Below are positions 1 through 7,211 of a stretch of 12,335 bases of DNA, piece after piece; the first letter of the stretch is position 1; every line of letters starts with the position of its first letter. The stretch spans positions 11,886-24,220 of the forward strand of contig PBTP01000103.1 in the NCBI GenBank assembly GCA_002729275.1, written 5' to 3'. Under the pieces are notes generated by a model. It did not search any database, was not told the DNA's origin, and saw only the letters and a list, made by a program, of their open reading frames with translations. The position numbers and the translations under genes are program-made. This DNA is from Roseibacillus sp. Lineage in GTDB: Bacteria; Verrucomicrobiota; Verrucomicrobiia; Verrucomicrobiales; Akkermansiaceae.

Positions 1-503
1 ACGCCCACCGGTGAGCCTGCACTCTTACTCGGCCCTGCGGCAAGCTCCTTTGGCTCGTTTTTTGCCACGAAGAGCGTCCCATGCATCAGGAATCCATGGC
101 CGGGAAATGTACAAACGTAGGGATAGTTACCTTCCCTGACGGGGGCCTTGAACCTGACTGTCGATTTATTCTTGGGCTGAACCACAGGGGTTGCGGCTAG
201 CACTTTTGCAGAATCCGGGACGTAGTGGAGGGCGGGACCTTTTTCACCAAGTGCATTTGCGGCCTCGACGACCTCCATGCGCGCACCTGGTTTGACTAGA
301 ACAAAGTTATGCATCATCACGTCCGAGTTATCGAACGTCAATTCGACGTCCTCTCCTGGAAGAACGTGGAGGACCTTGGGATCGAAGTGCAGTCCCGGCT
401 TAACCCCAAGTGTGATTTTTCTGGCCTCAGCCTGGGTGAAAAAGGAGCCAAGTAACAGAACGATGAAAGCTACCTTGAGATAATCGTGAAGGTTTGGGCG
501 CAT
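1..503 (-). CDS. Azurin/plastocyanin-type blue copper protein, N-terminal part (cut by window edge)
   Basis: A reading frame without a stop runs from ATG at 503 to the left edge: 167 codons, 3' end missing. Residues 1-27 look like a signal peptide, with a hydrophobic core VAFIVLLLGSFF ending AEA, so the product should be periplasmic. Residues 28-147 read as a cupredoxin domain. All four type-1 copper ligands are visible with azurin spacing: H65 in MMHNFVLV, then C131, H136 and M140 in CTFPGHGFLMHGTL, which resembles the azurin C-terminal loop (Cys+5=His, His+4=Met). The expected role is one-electron transfer, either soluble or tethered by further domains. After residue 148 comes a Lys/Ala/Ser/Pro-rich linker, so a longer or multidomain protein is possible; PVC bacteria often fuse cupredoxin domains to others. 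A GTG at 518 is an alternative in-frame start. No clear Shine-Dalgarno is present. It lies on the same strand as the ThuA-like gene. Confidence 0.9.
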   Translation of the reverse strand, partial: MRPNLHDYLKVAFIVLLLGSFFTQAEARKITLGVKPGLHFDPKVLHVLPGEDVELTFDNSDVMMHNFVLVKPGARMEVVEAANALGEKGPALHYVPDSAKVLAATPVVQPKNKSTVRFKAPVREGNYPYVCTFPGHGFLMHGTLFVAKNEPKELAAGPSKSAGSPVG

Positions 504-862
504 GACGTGGAAGTTCACTGGGGATTAAGTAAAAAACAAACCCAATCGTAGCCCATACCTGAAAGGAGTTTTCTTTTTCGTCAGCGTGCCCCCTCGGGCC
601 GTTAGACCGGGGTGAGCGGGTATGTGGTCAGCGTCTTTTTTGACTACTTCAAATTTTGCACCTTCTTAGCGCGCTATTGCAGCGGTCTCCTTCGCAATCA
701 GTTTTATAAACCAGCGGTAGTCTTGTTGTTGAGCTTTGTACCAGACTGTGACGCCGACAGCCCCGGGATCCTCCCAGTTCCCATCTGGCACGATCCCAGT
801 GCTCCCACTCCACGCAATTCGCGGGATTCAACCCAAGAGACCCGAATTTCTATAGGACGGGC
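504..862. other. Intergenic stretch upstream of the copper protein gene
   Basis: These 359 bp lie between the copper protein start and the ThuA-like stop. The part next to 503 must hold the copper gene's translation start region and perhaps its promoter, but I find no convincing -35/-10 pair on the minus strand. A plus-strand frame from GTG 612 to 992 runs antisense into the ThuA-like gene and looks like a shadow. The only coding-like segment is the minus-strand frame at 666-827, listed separately. No tRNA, terminator with a U-run or repeat family is recognisable. Confidence 0.6.
666..827 (-). other. Unidentified short open frame, possible C-terminal gene remnant
   Basis: On the minus strand, 53 sense codons lie between an in-frame TGA (830-828) and TAA (668-666). 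There is no ATG; a GTG at 791 would give a 41-residue product. The second half reads like protein rather than noise: DPGAVGVTVWYKA followed by QQDYRWFIKLIAKE and ending AAIAR, an aromatic and amphipathic segment. It is not in frame with the ThuA-like gene that ends 35 bp upstream. I recognise no family. It could be the decayed C-terminus of a lost gene, a small protein with a non-ATG start, or chance. Confidence 0.25.
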
Positions 863-1726
863 TCAGTTAGCCTGGCTAACTGGGTTCTTGGCAGAGGGGA
901 CCCCCTTCTCAGGCACCTCGACGCCCGTTGTCCAAGTAATAGCATTGAGAACCAGAGTACGCCAGTTGTCACTGTCCCAGGTTGCGTGGTAGTGCCCACC
1001 GGTTGTACCAAAGCCTCTACCCTTTCCGCCAGGACGCTCATAAGCCCAGCCGATGTGCTGGATCTCTCCTGCCGCCATGGACTTGCGCACATGAGGATTG
1101 TTGGAATGCGGTCCATCGGGGCGATTCATGGTCTCCTTGGGAGGATGGGCGGAGAGAATCGGGGTAACACCCTTCATCTCCGGAGCAAACCGCATATGAT
1201 AATACCATTCATCGTTCTGAACGAAAGGGGTGCACCCGCGGGTGATAGGATGCTCTGGAAGTTTTTCAATGGTGGCGACCCAGTGGGGATTGACCGACCA
1301 GTGTGTTTCAAAATAACCACCCATTCCCTTGAGCATGATATCGCCTGCTTTTCCCTTGGGAACTTCTACTCCGTAATGCAGACAAACCAGCCCAATCCCA
1401 CTGTCAACGAGCTCTTCAAAACGCTCAAGATTCTTCATCACAAGATGACCTCCCCCGCCGTTGCAGAAAATGACAACGCAGTCTGCGCCATCGAAAGCTC
1501 CAGCCTCCTTCGGCCAACCCTTAAATTGGGACGTCTCAAAGCCCAGGCCACTGGCCTCTAAAGCCGCGGCGAGAACCGCATTCCCCTGAACGTGGTTATG
1601 AGTCTTACTGTTTTTTCCCCCATCCGCGAGAAACACGACCTTCTTTTTTTCTGCCACGGCCGCACCGGAGAAAGAAAGAGCAACCAGAGAAATCAGGACA
1701 AGTAACTTGCAAGTGGAGCGGTTCAT
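863..1726 (-). CDS. Secreted ThuA-like domain protein
   Basis: A 287-residue product starting at ATG 1726; the frame extends to a TTG at 1735, which I consider less likely. Residues 1-25 form a signal peptide (LLVLISLVALSFS then AVA), so the protein is exported. Residues 28-270 match the ThuA-like fold, a class I glutamine-amidotransferase-like flavodoxin fold found across PVC bacteria and Bacteroidota. Visible signatures are the first beta strand VVFLADG (30-36), THNHVQGN, CNGGGGHL (88-95), GLVCLHYGVEVP (112-123), the NDEWYYHMRF block (171-180) and GRGFGTTGGHYHATW (236-250), where the family is most conserved. ThuA of rhizobia acts in trehalose catabolism through 3-keto sugars. For secreted homologues the substrate is unknown, so a carbohydrate role is inference. 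Length is normal and no damage is visible. It is transcribed divergently from the alpha/beta hydrolase and points toward the copper protein gene. Confidence 0.88.
   Translation of the reverse strand: MNRSTCKLLVLISLVALSFSGAAVAEKKKVVFLADGGKNSKTHNHVQGNAVLAAALEASGLGFETSQFKGWPKEAGAFDGADCVVIFCNGGGGHLVMKNLERFEELVDSGIGLVCLHYGVEVPKGKAGDIMLKGMGGYFETHWSVNPHWVATIEKLPEHPITRGCTPFVQNDEWYYHMRFAPEMKGVTPILSAHPPKETMNRPDGPHSNNPHVRKSMAAGEIQHIGWAYERPGGKGRGFGTTGGHYHATWDSDNWRTLVLNAITWTTGVEVPEKGVPSAKNPVSQAN
864..882. repeat. Perfect 9-bp inverted repeat at the 3' end of the ThuA-like gene
   Basis: CAGTTAGCC, one T, then GGCTAACTG: two perfect 9-bp arms separated by one base, covering the last codons and part of the stop codon of the ThuA-like gene. 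As RNA it would fold into a stem with a 3-5 base loop. No U-run follows on either strand, so it is not a standard intrinsic terminator. It could stabilise the 3' end of the mRNA or bind a dimeric protein. Confidence 0.5.
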
Positions 1727-1790
1727 GGCCGTCAATAATCACCAAAGGCTCCGTCATTGACAAGTTGAATACTGCAGGACGTTCGATGGC

Positions 1791-1818
1791 CTTATCCTTC
1801 GACTGATCTAATTCTCAA
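1791..1818 (-). promoter_or_regulatory. Weak candidate sigma70-like promoter for the ThuA-like gene
   Basis: On the minus strand TTGAGA (1818-1813, 5 of 6 to the -35 consensus) is followed after 16 bp by GATAAG (1796-1791, 4 of 6 to the -10 consensus). Transcription would begin near 1784 and leave a leader of about 57 nt before the ATG at 1726. The position suits the divergent gene arrangement, but the -10 match is modest and the call rests on pattern alone. Confidence 0.25.
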
Positions 1819-1856
1819 ACTTGCCCGTTGCCCCGAGGACTGTTTGCAGTTGAAGT

Positions 1857-1861
1857 GAAGG
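1857..1861 (+). promoter_or_regulatory. Ribosome binding site that decides the hydrolase start
   Basis: GAAGG lies 8 nt before ATG 1870. The open frame itself extends to a TTG at 1828, but this site, together with the signal peptide that begins exactly at the ATG, supports 1870 as the real start. Confidence 0.6.
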
Positions 1862-1869
1862 CTGCCAGT

Positions 1870-3912
1870 ATGAAAGCCATTTCTCTGATCCTTGCCATTT
1901 GCTGCTGTACGACGGCCTTATCCGCGCCTCGCTCCCTGCCCGAAGGGGGCCTTCCGATCGACAAACGCCTCGAACCTCTCAAGGATCTGAATGGATACTT
2001 TCCCTTTCGGCCTCCTAAATCACGAAAGGACTGGGCCGAGCAGTCCGCAAGGATACGGCATGACCTGAAGGTCGCGGTTGGGCTCTTCCCCGAACCAGTT
2101 CGGCATCCGCTGAACCCTGTCATCCACGGTCTAATTGACGGAGAAGACTTTACTGCCGAAAAGGTCTACTTCGAAACCCGTCCCGGCTTTCTCCTGACCG
2201 GAACACTTTATCGGCCCAAGAACATCACGGGGAAAGTCCCGGGCGTTCTCTGTCCTCATGGACACTGGAATGAAGCCCGTTTTTACGACTGCGGAGAAAC
2301 AAAAGCAGCCGAGCTGATTAAAGAAGGCGCAGAAAAGAATATCGAAAGCGCGCGCAACCATATCCAGTCCCGCTGCATCGGCCTTGCCCGACTCGGATGC
2401 ACTGTTCTCCAGTATGACATGATTGGATACTGTGACAATGACCAGATCTCTTACGAAGTTGCCCACCGCTTTTCCAGGCAGCGACCGGAAATGATCTCTG
2501 AAAAGAGCTGGGGGCTCTACAGCCCTCAGGCTGAATCTCACCTTCAGAGTATCATGATGCTACAGACATGGAACTCCATACGTGCCATCGACTTTCTCCA
2601 AAGTCTGCCAGAGGTTGACGCCGGGCGCATCGCTGTAACCGGCGCCAGCGGAGGCGGCACTCAGACCTTCGTTCTCTCAGCACTCGATCCTCGTGTAACC
2701 GTATCAATGCCTGCCGTTATGGTTGGCACTGCCATGCAGGGAGGATGCACCTGCGAGAACGCTTCCCTTATGCGAATCAACGAAGGTAACGTAGCCTTCG
2801 CTGCTCTCTTTGCACCCCGCCCACTGGGACTCACTACCGCCAACGACTGGACCCGGGAGATGGCCACCAAAGGATACCCGGAAATCAGCAAAACGTATCA
2901 GACTCTCGGAGCCCCCGGCATGCTAACCCTGCATGACCGGACAGAATTTGATCACAACTACAATCTTCCGTCCCGACAGGCGATGTACAAATGGTTCAAC
3001 GAACATCTGGGACTTGGAAGAACGGATCCAGATAACGAGCGCCCCCATAAGCGCTTGACTGAGAGGGAACTCACTGTCTTCGACAAGGACCACCCCAAAC
3101 CCACTGGCGGCAAGGAATTCGAACGCAGCTTACTCGCCAGCCTCGCCAGCGAATCTACTACCAGAATCACCAATCATCCTGAGATTGCACGCCGGGGGTG
3201 GAAATCCATCCTTGGGACAAGCTTGCAGGATACCGGAAAAGTGGAGTGGCAGTTGACCGGCAAGAGGGACAGGGGCTCCTACCTTGAGATGCCGGGCCTT
3301 CAAAACAATACAACCCATGGACAGCAGGCCCCCGTGATCTGGCTCTACCCGAAAAACTGGAAAAGCGAGGCTGCAATCTTCCTGAGTCCAGAGGGGAAAT
3401 CTGGACTCTACGACAAACAGGGCGACCCTCGCCCGGAAGTCCGAGCCCTGCTTAGGGATGGTGTCTCGGTCTGTGGAATCGATCTGTTCCAGCAGGGCGA
3501 GTTCCTCAAGAAAAACAAACCTCTTCCCGAAACCCGGCGCGTAAAAAATCCCCGGGAAGCTGCCTGCTATACCCTTGGTTACAACAGGCCGCTCTTCGCG
3601 CAAAGAGTAGCCGACATCCTCAGTACTATAAGAATGATTCAGGCTGATCAGCACGGAGCGGAAAAGATCACCCTTGTCGGCTTAAAAGGCTCCGGTCACT
3701 GGGCGGCCGCCGCCCAATTTCTAGCAGGCAAGGCCATTCACCGAGCAGCAATCGAGTCCTCCGGCTTTGAATTCATCAAGATCACCAACATCCGCCATCC
3801 TGACCTCATGCCGGGGGCATCCAAATATGGCGGGATGAAGGGACTACTTAGCCTAGCCTCCAGGAAAGCATGGAATGTTGACACCGAGGGACTTCCAGAG
3901 TGGCTGAAGTGA
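1870..3912 (+). CDS. Secreted two-domain alpha/beta hydrolase (acetylxylan esterase / dienelactone hydrolase-like)
   Basis: A 680-residue product. Residues 1-19 are a signal peptide (MKAISLILAI, CCCTT, ALSA), so it acts in the periplasm or outside the cell. Domain 1 (about 95-385) is an alpha/beta hydrolase: GFLLTGTLYRPKN, the PHGHW oxyanion-type loop (129-133), an insert at 140-215, the nucleophile elbow GASGGG with Ser260, a probable acid Asp326 (TANDWT) and the histidine His362 (FDHNYN). This organisation resembles acetylxylan esterase and prolyl-oligopeptidase-type esterases, so ester hydrolysis on plant or algal polysaccharides is plausible but unproven. Domain 2 (about 485-680) repeats the fold: a strand with VCGIDLFQQGEF, a helix before the elbow, then LVGLKGSGHW (602-611), where Lys606 sits in the nucleophile position, so it is probably non-catalytic. 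It is convergent with the DUF1501 gene, with only 19 bp between the stop codons. Confidence 0.85.
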   Translation: MKAISLILAICCCTTALSAPRSLPEGGLPIDKRLEPLKDLNGYFPFRPPKSRKDWAEQSARIRHDLKVAVGLFPEPVRHPLNPVIHGLIDGEDFTAEKVYFETRPGFLLTGTLYRPKNITGKVPGVLCPHGHWNEARFYDCGETKAAELIKEGAEKNIESARNHIQSRCIGLARLGCTVLQYDMIGYCDNDQISYEVAHRFSRQRPEMISEKSWGLYSPQAESHLQSIMMLQTWNSIRAIDFLQSLPEVDAGRIAVTGASGGGTQTFVLSALDPRVTVSMPAVMVGTAMQGGCTCENASLMRINEGNVAFAALFAPRPLGLTTANDWTREMATKGYPEISKTYQTLGAPGMLTLHDRTEFDHNYNLPSRQAMYKWFNEHLGLGRTDPDNERPHKRLTERELTVFDKDHPKPTGGKEFERSLLASLASESTTRITNHPEIARRGWKSILGTSLQDTGKVEWQLTGKRDRGSYLEMPGLQNNTTHGQQAPVIWLYPKNWKSEAAIFLSPEGKSGLYDKQGDPRPEVRALLRDGVSVCGIDLFQQGEFLKKNKPLPETRRVKNPREAACYTLGYNRPLFAQRVADILSTIRMIQADQHGAEKITLVGLKGSGHWAAAAQFLAGKAIHRAAIESSGFEFIKITNIRHPDLMPGASKYGGMKGLLSLASRKAWNVDTEGLPEWLK

Positions 3913-3931
3913 CCGCTGGGCGGAAGCGCAG

Positions 3932-5362
3932 TCAGGCAACAACTTCGTGAATCACCTTGCCGAACACATCTGTCAGGCGCACATCCCGGCTGTTATGACG
4001 TAAGGTCAATCTCTCATGGTCAAGTCCCAGCAGGTGAAGAATCGTGGCATGCACATCATGGACATGAACGGGATTTTCCACGGCGTGCATACCAAAATCA
4101 TCCGTAGCACCCAGGCTCGTCCCCCCTTTCACTCCTCCACCAGCCATCCAGAGAGTGAATCCTTTGTGGTGGTGCCCACGGCCCAACTGGGTCTCCCGAT
4201 TCGCTTCTTCAAACGGGGTCCTTCCGAATTCCGTCGCCCAGACCACCAGAGTCTCCTCCAGCATGCCACGCGCCTTCAGATCCAGAATCAGAGCCGTGAT
4301 ACCCTGATCAGTTCGACCGGCGTTACTTCGGTGGTTTTCAATCAGACCACCCCGGTTGCCATGGGCATCCCACTTTCGCCCCTTGGCACCATCGAAGATC
4401 TCAACAAAGCGTACTCCGGATTCGACGAGGCGGCGCGCGGTCAGGCAATGCTTGGAGAATTGATTTTCGCCGTACAGAGCATGCACCCCGGCGGACTCTC
4501 TAGAGAGGTCAAAAGACCCCTCTGCAGACTGCTGCAGTTTCCAAGCCATTTCCAGCGCTTCGATACGACCGGTCAATTCCGGTTGGGTTGGGTGACGATC
4601 TCTATGGAGACGATTCAGCCGGTTCAGAGCGGCAAGATGCTCCCTCTGGCGTTCGGCGCTCACTCCTGAGGGAAGGTCCAGATAGGGAAAGGGAGGCTTT
4701 CCACTTTCCACCCTGGCCACCGCTGCCTGATGCTGCCCGGGAAGCATTCCCTGCTGGAACACCACGTCTCCCGCAGTTGAGATTCCGTCCTTCATCACCA
4801 CATAGGGAGGAAGATCCGAGCTCTCTGACCCAAGACCATAGGTCACCCAGGACCCCATGCTCGGAAACCCCGGACGCGCATGCCCGGTATGCCAGATTGT
4901 CTCTCCCACCGAGTGAATCGCTGAATCGGTATACACTGCCTTCAGGAAGGCTATCTCATCAACAACCTCACCAAGGCGGGGATAGATCTCGCTGAGCCAC
5001 GCACCGGACTGGCCATGCTGCTTGAAGTCAAAGACCGGAGGAAGAATTTTACACCCCTCAACCGTCTTTTCGGGGTTGAAGCCTCGTAATTCCTCGGCGC
5101 TGAAAATTTCATCTGCCCGCTTCCCGGCCCATTTTTTCAGCTGCGGCTTATAATCAAAGGTCTCCAGATGACTGGCCCCGCCGCACATGAAGAGCAGGAT
5201 CACGTTACGCGCTCTGGAGCGATAGTGCGGGGCTACCGCGGGGAGGGCCGCCTGACCTGACGAGGCAAGATGTGAAATAGCCGCAATACTCCCGAGACTC
5301 AAATGCCCCAGAAAATCGCGCCGGTTCGGCATCTGAAACTTAGTTGACATAGATGAACTCAT
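3932..5362 (-). CDS. DUF1501 family protein, Tat-exported, alkaline phosphatase/sulfatase-like fold
   Basis: A 476-residue product. The N-terminus holds a twin-arginine signal: NRRDFLGHLSLG (13-24) followed by a hydrophobic stretch to about 38, so it is exported folded. DUF1501 belongs to the alkaline phosphatase/sulfatase-like superfamily and is concentrated in Planctomycetota and Verrucomicrobiota, with no settled biochemical role. Family signatures are intact and in order: LLFMCGGASHLETFDYKP (56-72), HTGHARPGFPSMGSW (158-172), WDAHGN (331-336), ATEFGRTP (376-383), GRGHHHKGFTLWMAGGGVKGG (split 394-404 and 405-414) and LLGLDHERLTLRH (444-456). The His/Asp/Glu residues in these blocks could bind metal. 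The length is normal. The start overlaps the 3' end of the DUF1553 gene by 23 nt from ATG 5362, or by 11 nt from ATG 5350; both give the same Tat signal. DUF1553 and DUF1501 genes are regularly paired in PVC genomes, which suggests that they act together. Confidence 0.93.
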   Translation of the reverse strand: MSSSMSTKFQMPNRRDFLGHLSLGSIAAISHLASSGQAALPAVAPHYRSRARNVILLFMCGGASHLETFDYKPQLKKWAGKRADEIFSAEELRGFNPEKTVEGCKILPPVFDFKQHGQSGAWLSEIYPRLGEVVDEIAFLKAVYTDSAIHSVGETIWHTGHARPGFPSMGSWVTYGLGSESSDLPPYVVMKDGISTAGDVVFQQGMLPGQHQAAVARVESGKPPFPYLDLPSGVSAERQREHLAALNRLNRLHRDRHPTQPELTGRIEALEMAWKLQQSAEGSFDLSRESAGVHALYGENQFSKHCLTARRLVESGVRFVEIFDGAKGRKWDAHGNRGGLIENHRSNAGRTDQGITALILDLKARGMLEETLVVWATEFGRTPFEEANRETQLGRGHHHKGFTLWMAGGGVKGGTSLGATDDFGMHAVENPVHVHDVHATILHLLGLDHERLTLRHNSRDVRLTDVFGKVIHEVVA

Positions 5363-7124
5363 TCAACCCAAGAAGAAGATGGCAGTAATTCACCAGCAGG
5401 CGATCAGACTCTCCCGACAAAAGCTCTCTCGAAAACTGTCGCTCCTCCTCATCCGGCGGCCGGGAGAGAACAAGCAGGTAGGCATACTCGATCTGCTTTT
5501 CCTGGTCACCACCCGCCTCCTCTTTAATCCGCTGCGCCAACCGCTCGGACATGTCCCACCCAAAGGGGGCATTCAAGGCGAAGAGAGCCCCTATCGGATC
5601 GGCACCCGTAGCACGTGCTCCCACGCTGCGACTCAGGTCAGGAGGATCAAACAGGCTTAAGGTTGGATGCTTTGCGGAGCGGTGGGCCTGCAGATATATG
5701 GACCGCCTCCAACTCGAAGGTTCGTCCCGCACCTCTGTCTTGTAGTTTCCAATCGAAATACTCGGACCAAACATCTCCCTGCGCAGCACTCCAGCAACCG
5801 AAAGAAGCTGGTCCCGGATGGCCTCTGCCTCGAGGCGCTGGGGCCTCCGATGCCATAAAAGAACGTTGTCAGCATCTGTTTCTAGAAACTCAGGACCTGC
5901 TGCCGATGACTGGCGGTAGGTCGCACTGGTCACGATCATCCTGTGAAGGGGCTTCAGTTGCCAATTGCCCTCAATCAGAGTACGAGCGAGAAAATCTAGC
6001 AGACCAGGATGACTCGGCCGGGTCCCCAGATTCCCAAAATCATTCGGACTCTTTACCAGCCCCTGCCCGAAGTGGTGGTGCCAGAGGCGGTTCACAATGA
6101 CCCGGGCCAGTAATTGCCCTGCCCCATTCTCATGATCAGTAAGCCACTGACCCAGGCCCTCCAGCTTTCCCTGCGACTCTCCAAGCCAGTAGCCTGCATC
6201 CTTTCTCATGAGGACCTGAAGGAATCCGGGAGGCACTGCCTTTCCCGGTGAACGCCAACTCCCCTTCAACAGCACTCGTGGCTCCTTGACCACGAGATCA
6301 ATTTTCTTTCTGGAGGCCTTGGGCGCCACGCTAAATTGATCAAAGTAGAAGGCTGTAAACTGGTAATATTCCTCGGTGCTCATCGGATCAACCGGGTGGT
6401 CATGACATCGCGCACACCCGAAGGTAAATCCCAGGAAGGCCGTCCCGGTAGTAGCCACCATGTCGTCCAACCGATGGAACTGCTTATCATTGGGATCCGA
6501 GTTGTTCTGCAGCCTGGTGCCAAGATGCATGAACTGCCTGAGTTCGGCGTAGCGCGCCCTATCCGGCTCCGATGAAGCCGGGGGCGCAAGGTGGTAGTAT
6601 ACGAATTTATCGAAGGGTAGATCCTCATTGAAGGCGCGGATCACCGCATCCCTGAACTTCCATGCATTCCCGCGAACTTTGTCCTCATTCACGGTCAGCA
6701 CTCCGTCACTCTCTCCAAAACGCACCACATCCAACCAGTGACGTCCCCACCTTTCTCCATAATGTGAACTCTTCAGGAGCTTCTCTACCAGATTCGCATA
6801 AGCCTCCTCTGACTCATTATCAACAAATTGACGAATGTCCGGAACAGAGGGCGGCAGACCAGTCAGACCAAGACTCAAGCGTCTGATCAGGGTATAACGA
6901 TCCGCCTCTTCCCGAGTGGGATGAAGCCCCCTTTCAAACAACTTCGAGAGAATGAAATTGTCCACCGGGTTTACTACCCAGCGATCCCCTGCCACCGCCG
7001 GAACCGCTACCTGCTCAGGCAACGCCTTCACGCTCCAGAGATCACTCTCCCGCAGGGGAGAAGCTGACACCCCACAAAGAGATACTACCACCCCGCACAG
7101 AAAGCTCTGGTAATAGCAGTTCAT
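5340..7124 (-). CDS. DUF1549/DUF1553 protein (planctomycete cytochrome c type), short form
   Basis: A 594-residue product from ATG 7124; GAGG directly precedes it and the frame reaches a TTG at 7130. Residues 1-22 are a signal peptide (CGVVVSLCGVSAS). The DUF1549 (PSCyt2) domain spans about 28-265: WVVNPVDNFILSKL, LIRRLSLGLTGLPPS, HYGERWGRHWLDVVRFGESDG, and a c-type haem motif CARCHDHPVDP at 237-247 followed by EEYYQFTAFYF. DUF1553 spans about 335-594: LARVIVNRLWHHHFGQGLV, SPNDFGNLGTRPSHP, TSATYRQSS, RRPQRLEAEAIRDQLL and the C-terminal LNEFIYVN. Many relatives carry an extra N-terminal haem domain (PSCyt1) and are much longer. Here DUF1549 begins right after the signal peptide, so only one CxxCH motif is present. 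The role is probably envelope electron transfer or binding with the DUF1501 partner; the substrate is unknown. It follows the serine hydrolase gene by 87 nt on the same strand. Confidence 0.92.
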   Translation of the reverse strand: MNCYYQSFLCGVVVSLCGVSASPLRESDLWSVKALPEQVAVPAVAGDRWVVNPVDNFILSKLFERGLHPTREEADRYTLIRRLSLGLTGLPPSVPDIRQFVDNESEEAYANLVEKLLKSSHYGERWGRHWLDVVRFGESDGVLTVNEDKVRGNAWKFRDAVIRAFNEDLPFDKFVYYHLAPPASSEPDRARYAELRQFMHLGTRLQNNSDPNDKQFHRLDDMVATTGTAFLGFTFGCARCHDHPVDPMSTEEYYQFTAFYFDQFSVAPKASRKKIDLVVKEPRVLLKGSWRSPGKAVPPGFLQVLMRKDAGYWLGESQGKLEGLGQWLTDHENGAGQLLARVIVNRLWHHHFGQGLVKSPNDFGNLGTRPSHPGLLDFLARTLIEGNWQLKPLHRMIVTSATYRQSSAAGPEFLETDADNVLLWHRRPQRLEAEAIRDQLLSVAGVLRREMFGPSISIGNYKTEVRDEPSSWRRSIYLQAHRSAKHPTLSLFDPPDLSRSVGARATGADPIGALFALNAPFGWDMSERLAQRIKEEAGGDQEKQIEYAYLLVLSRPPDEEERQFSRELLSGESDRLLVNYCHLLLGLNEFIYVN

Positions 7125-7211
7125 CCTCAAGACCTAGAAGGTTACCTTTTTCCAACAGCAAGCGTCAATCGCCCCAACAGGTTGGATTCCGACGGAGCTC
7201 CAGCCAGAGCA

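Noticed and set aside
612-992. 126-codon plus-strand frame starting at GTG
   Set aside because: Its last 130 bases are antisense to the well supported ThuA-like gene, its sequence has no recognisable family, and its composition looks like a shadow frame.
986-1561. 191-codon plus-strand frame inside the ThuA-like gene
   Set aside because: It is fully antisense to a gene with strong family motifs, and its translation shows no domain features.
1757-1762. Perfect TTGACA as a -35 box for the plus-strand hydrolase
   Set aside because: No acceptable -10 element lies 15-19 bp downstream; the best is TTCGAT, only 3 of 6 matches.
3913-3937. Weak hairpin between the convergent genes as a bidirectional terminator
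   Set aside because: The arms pair only in short interrupted runs and no U-run follows on either strand.
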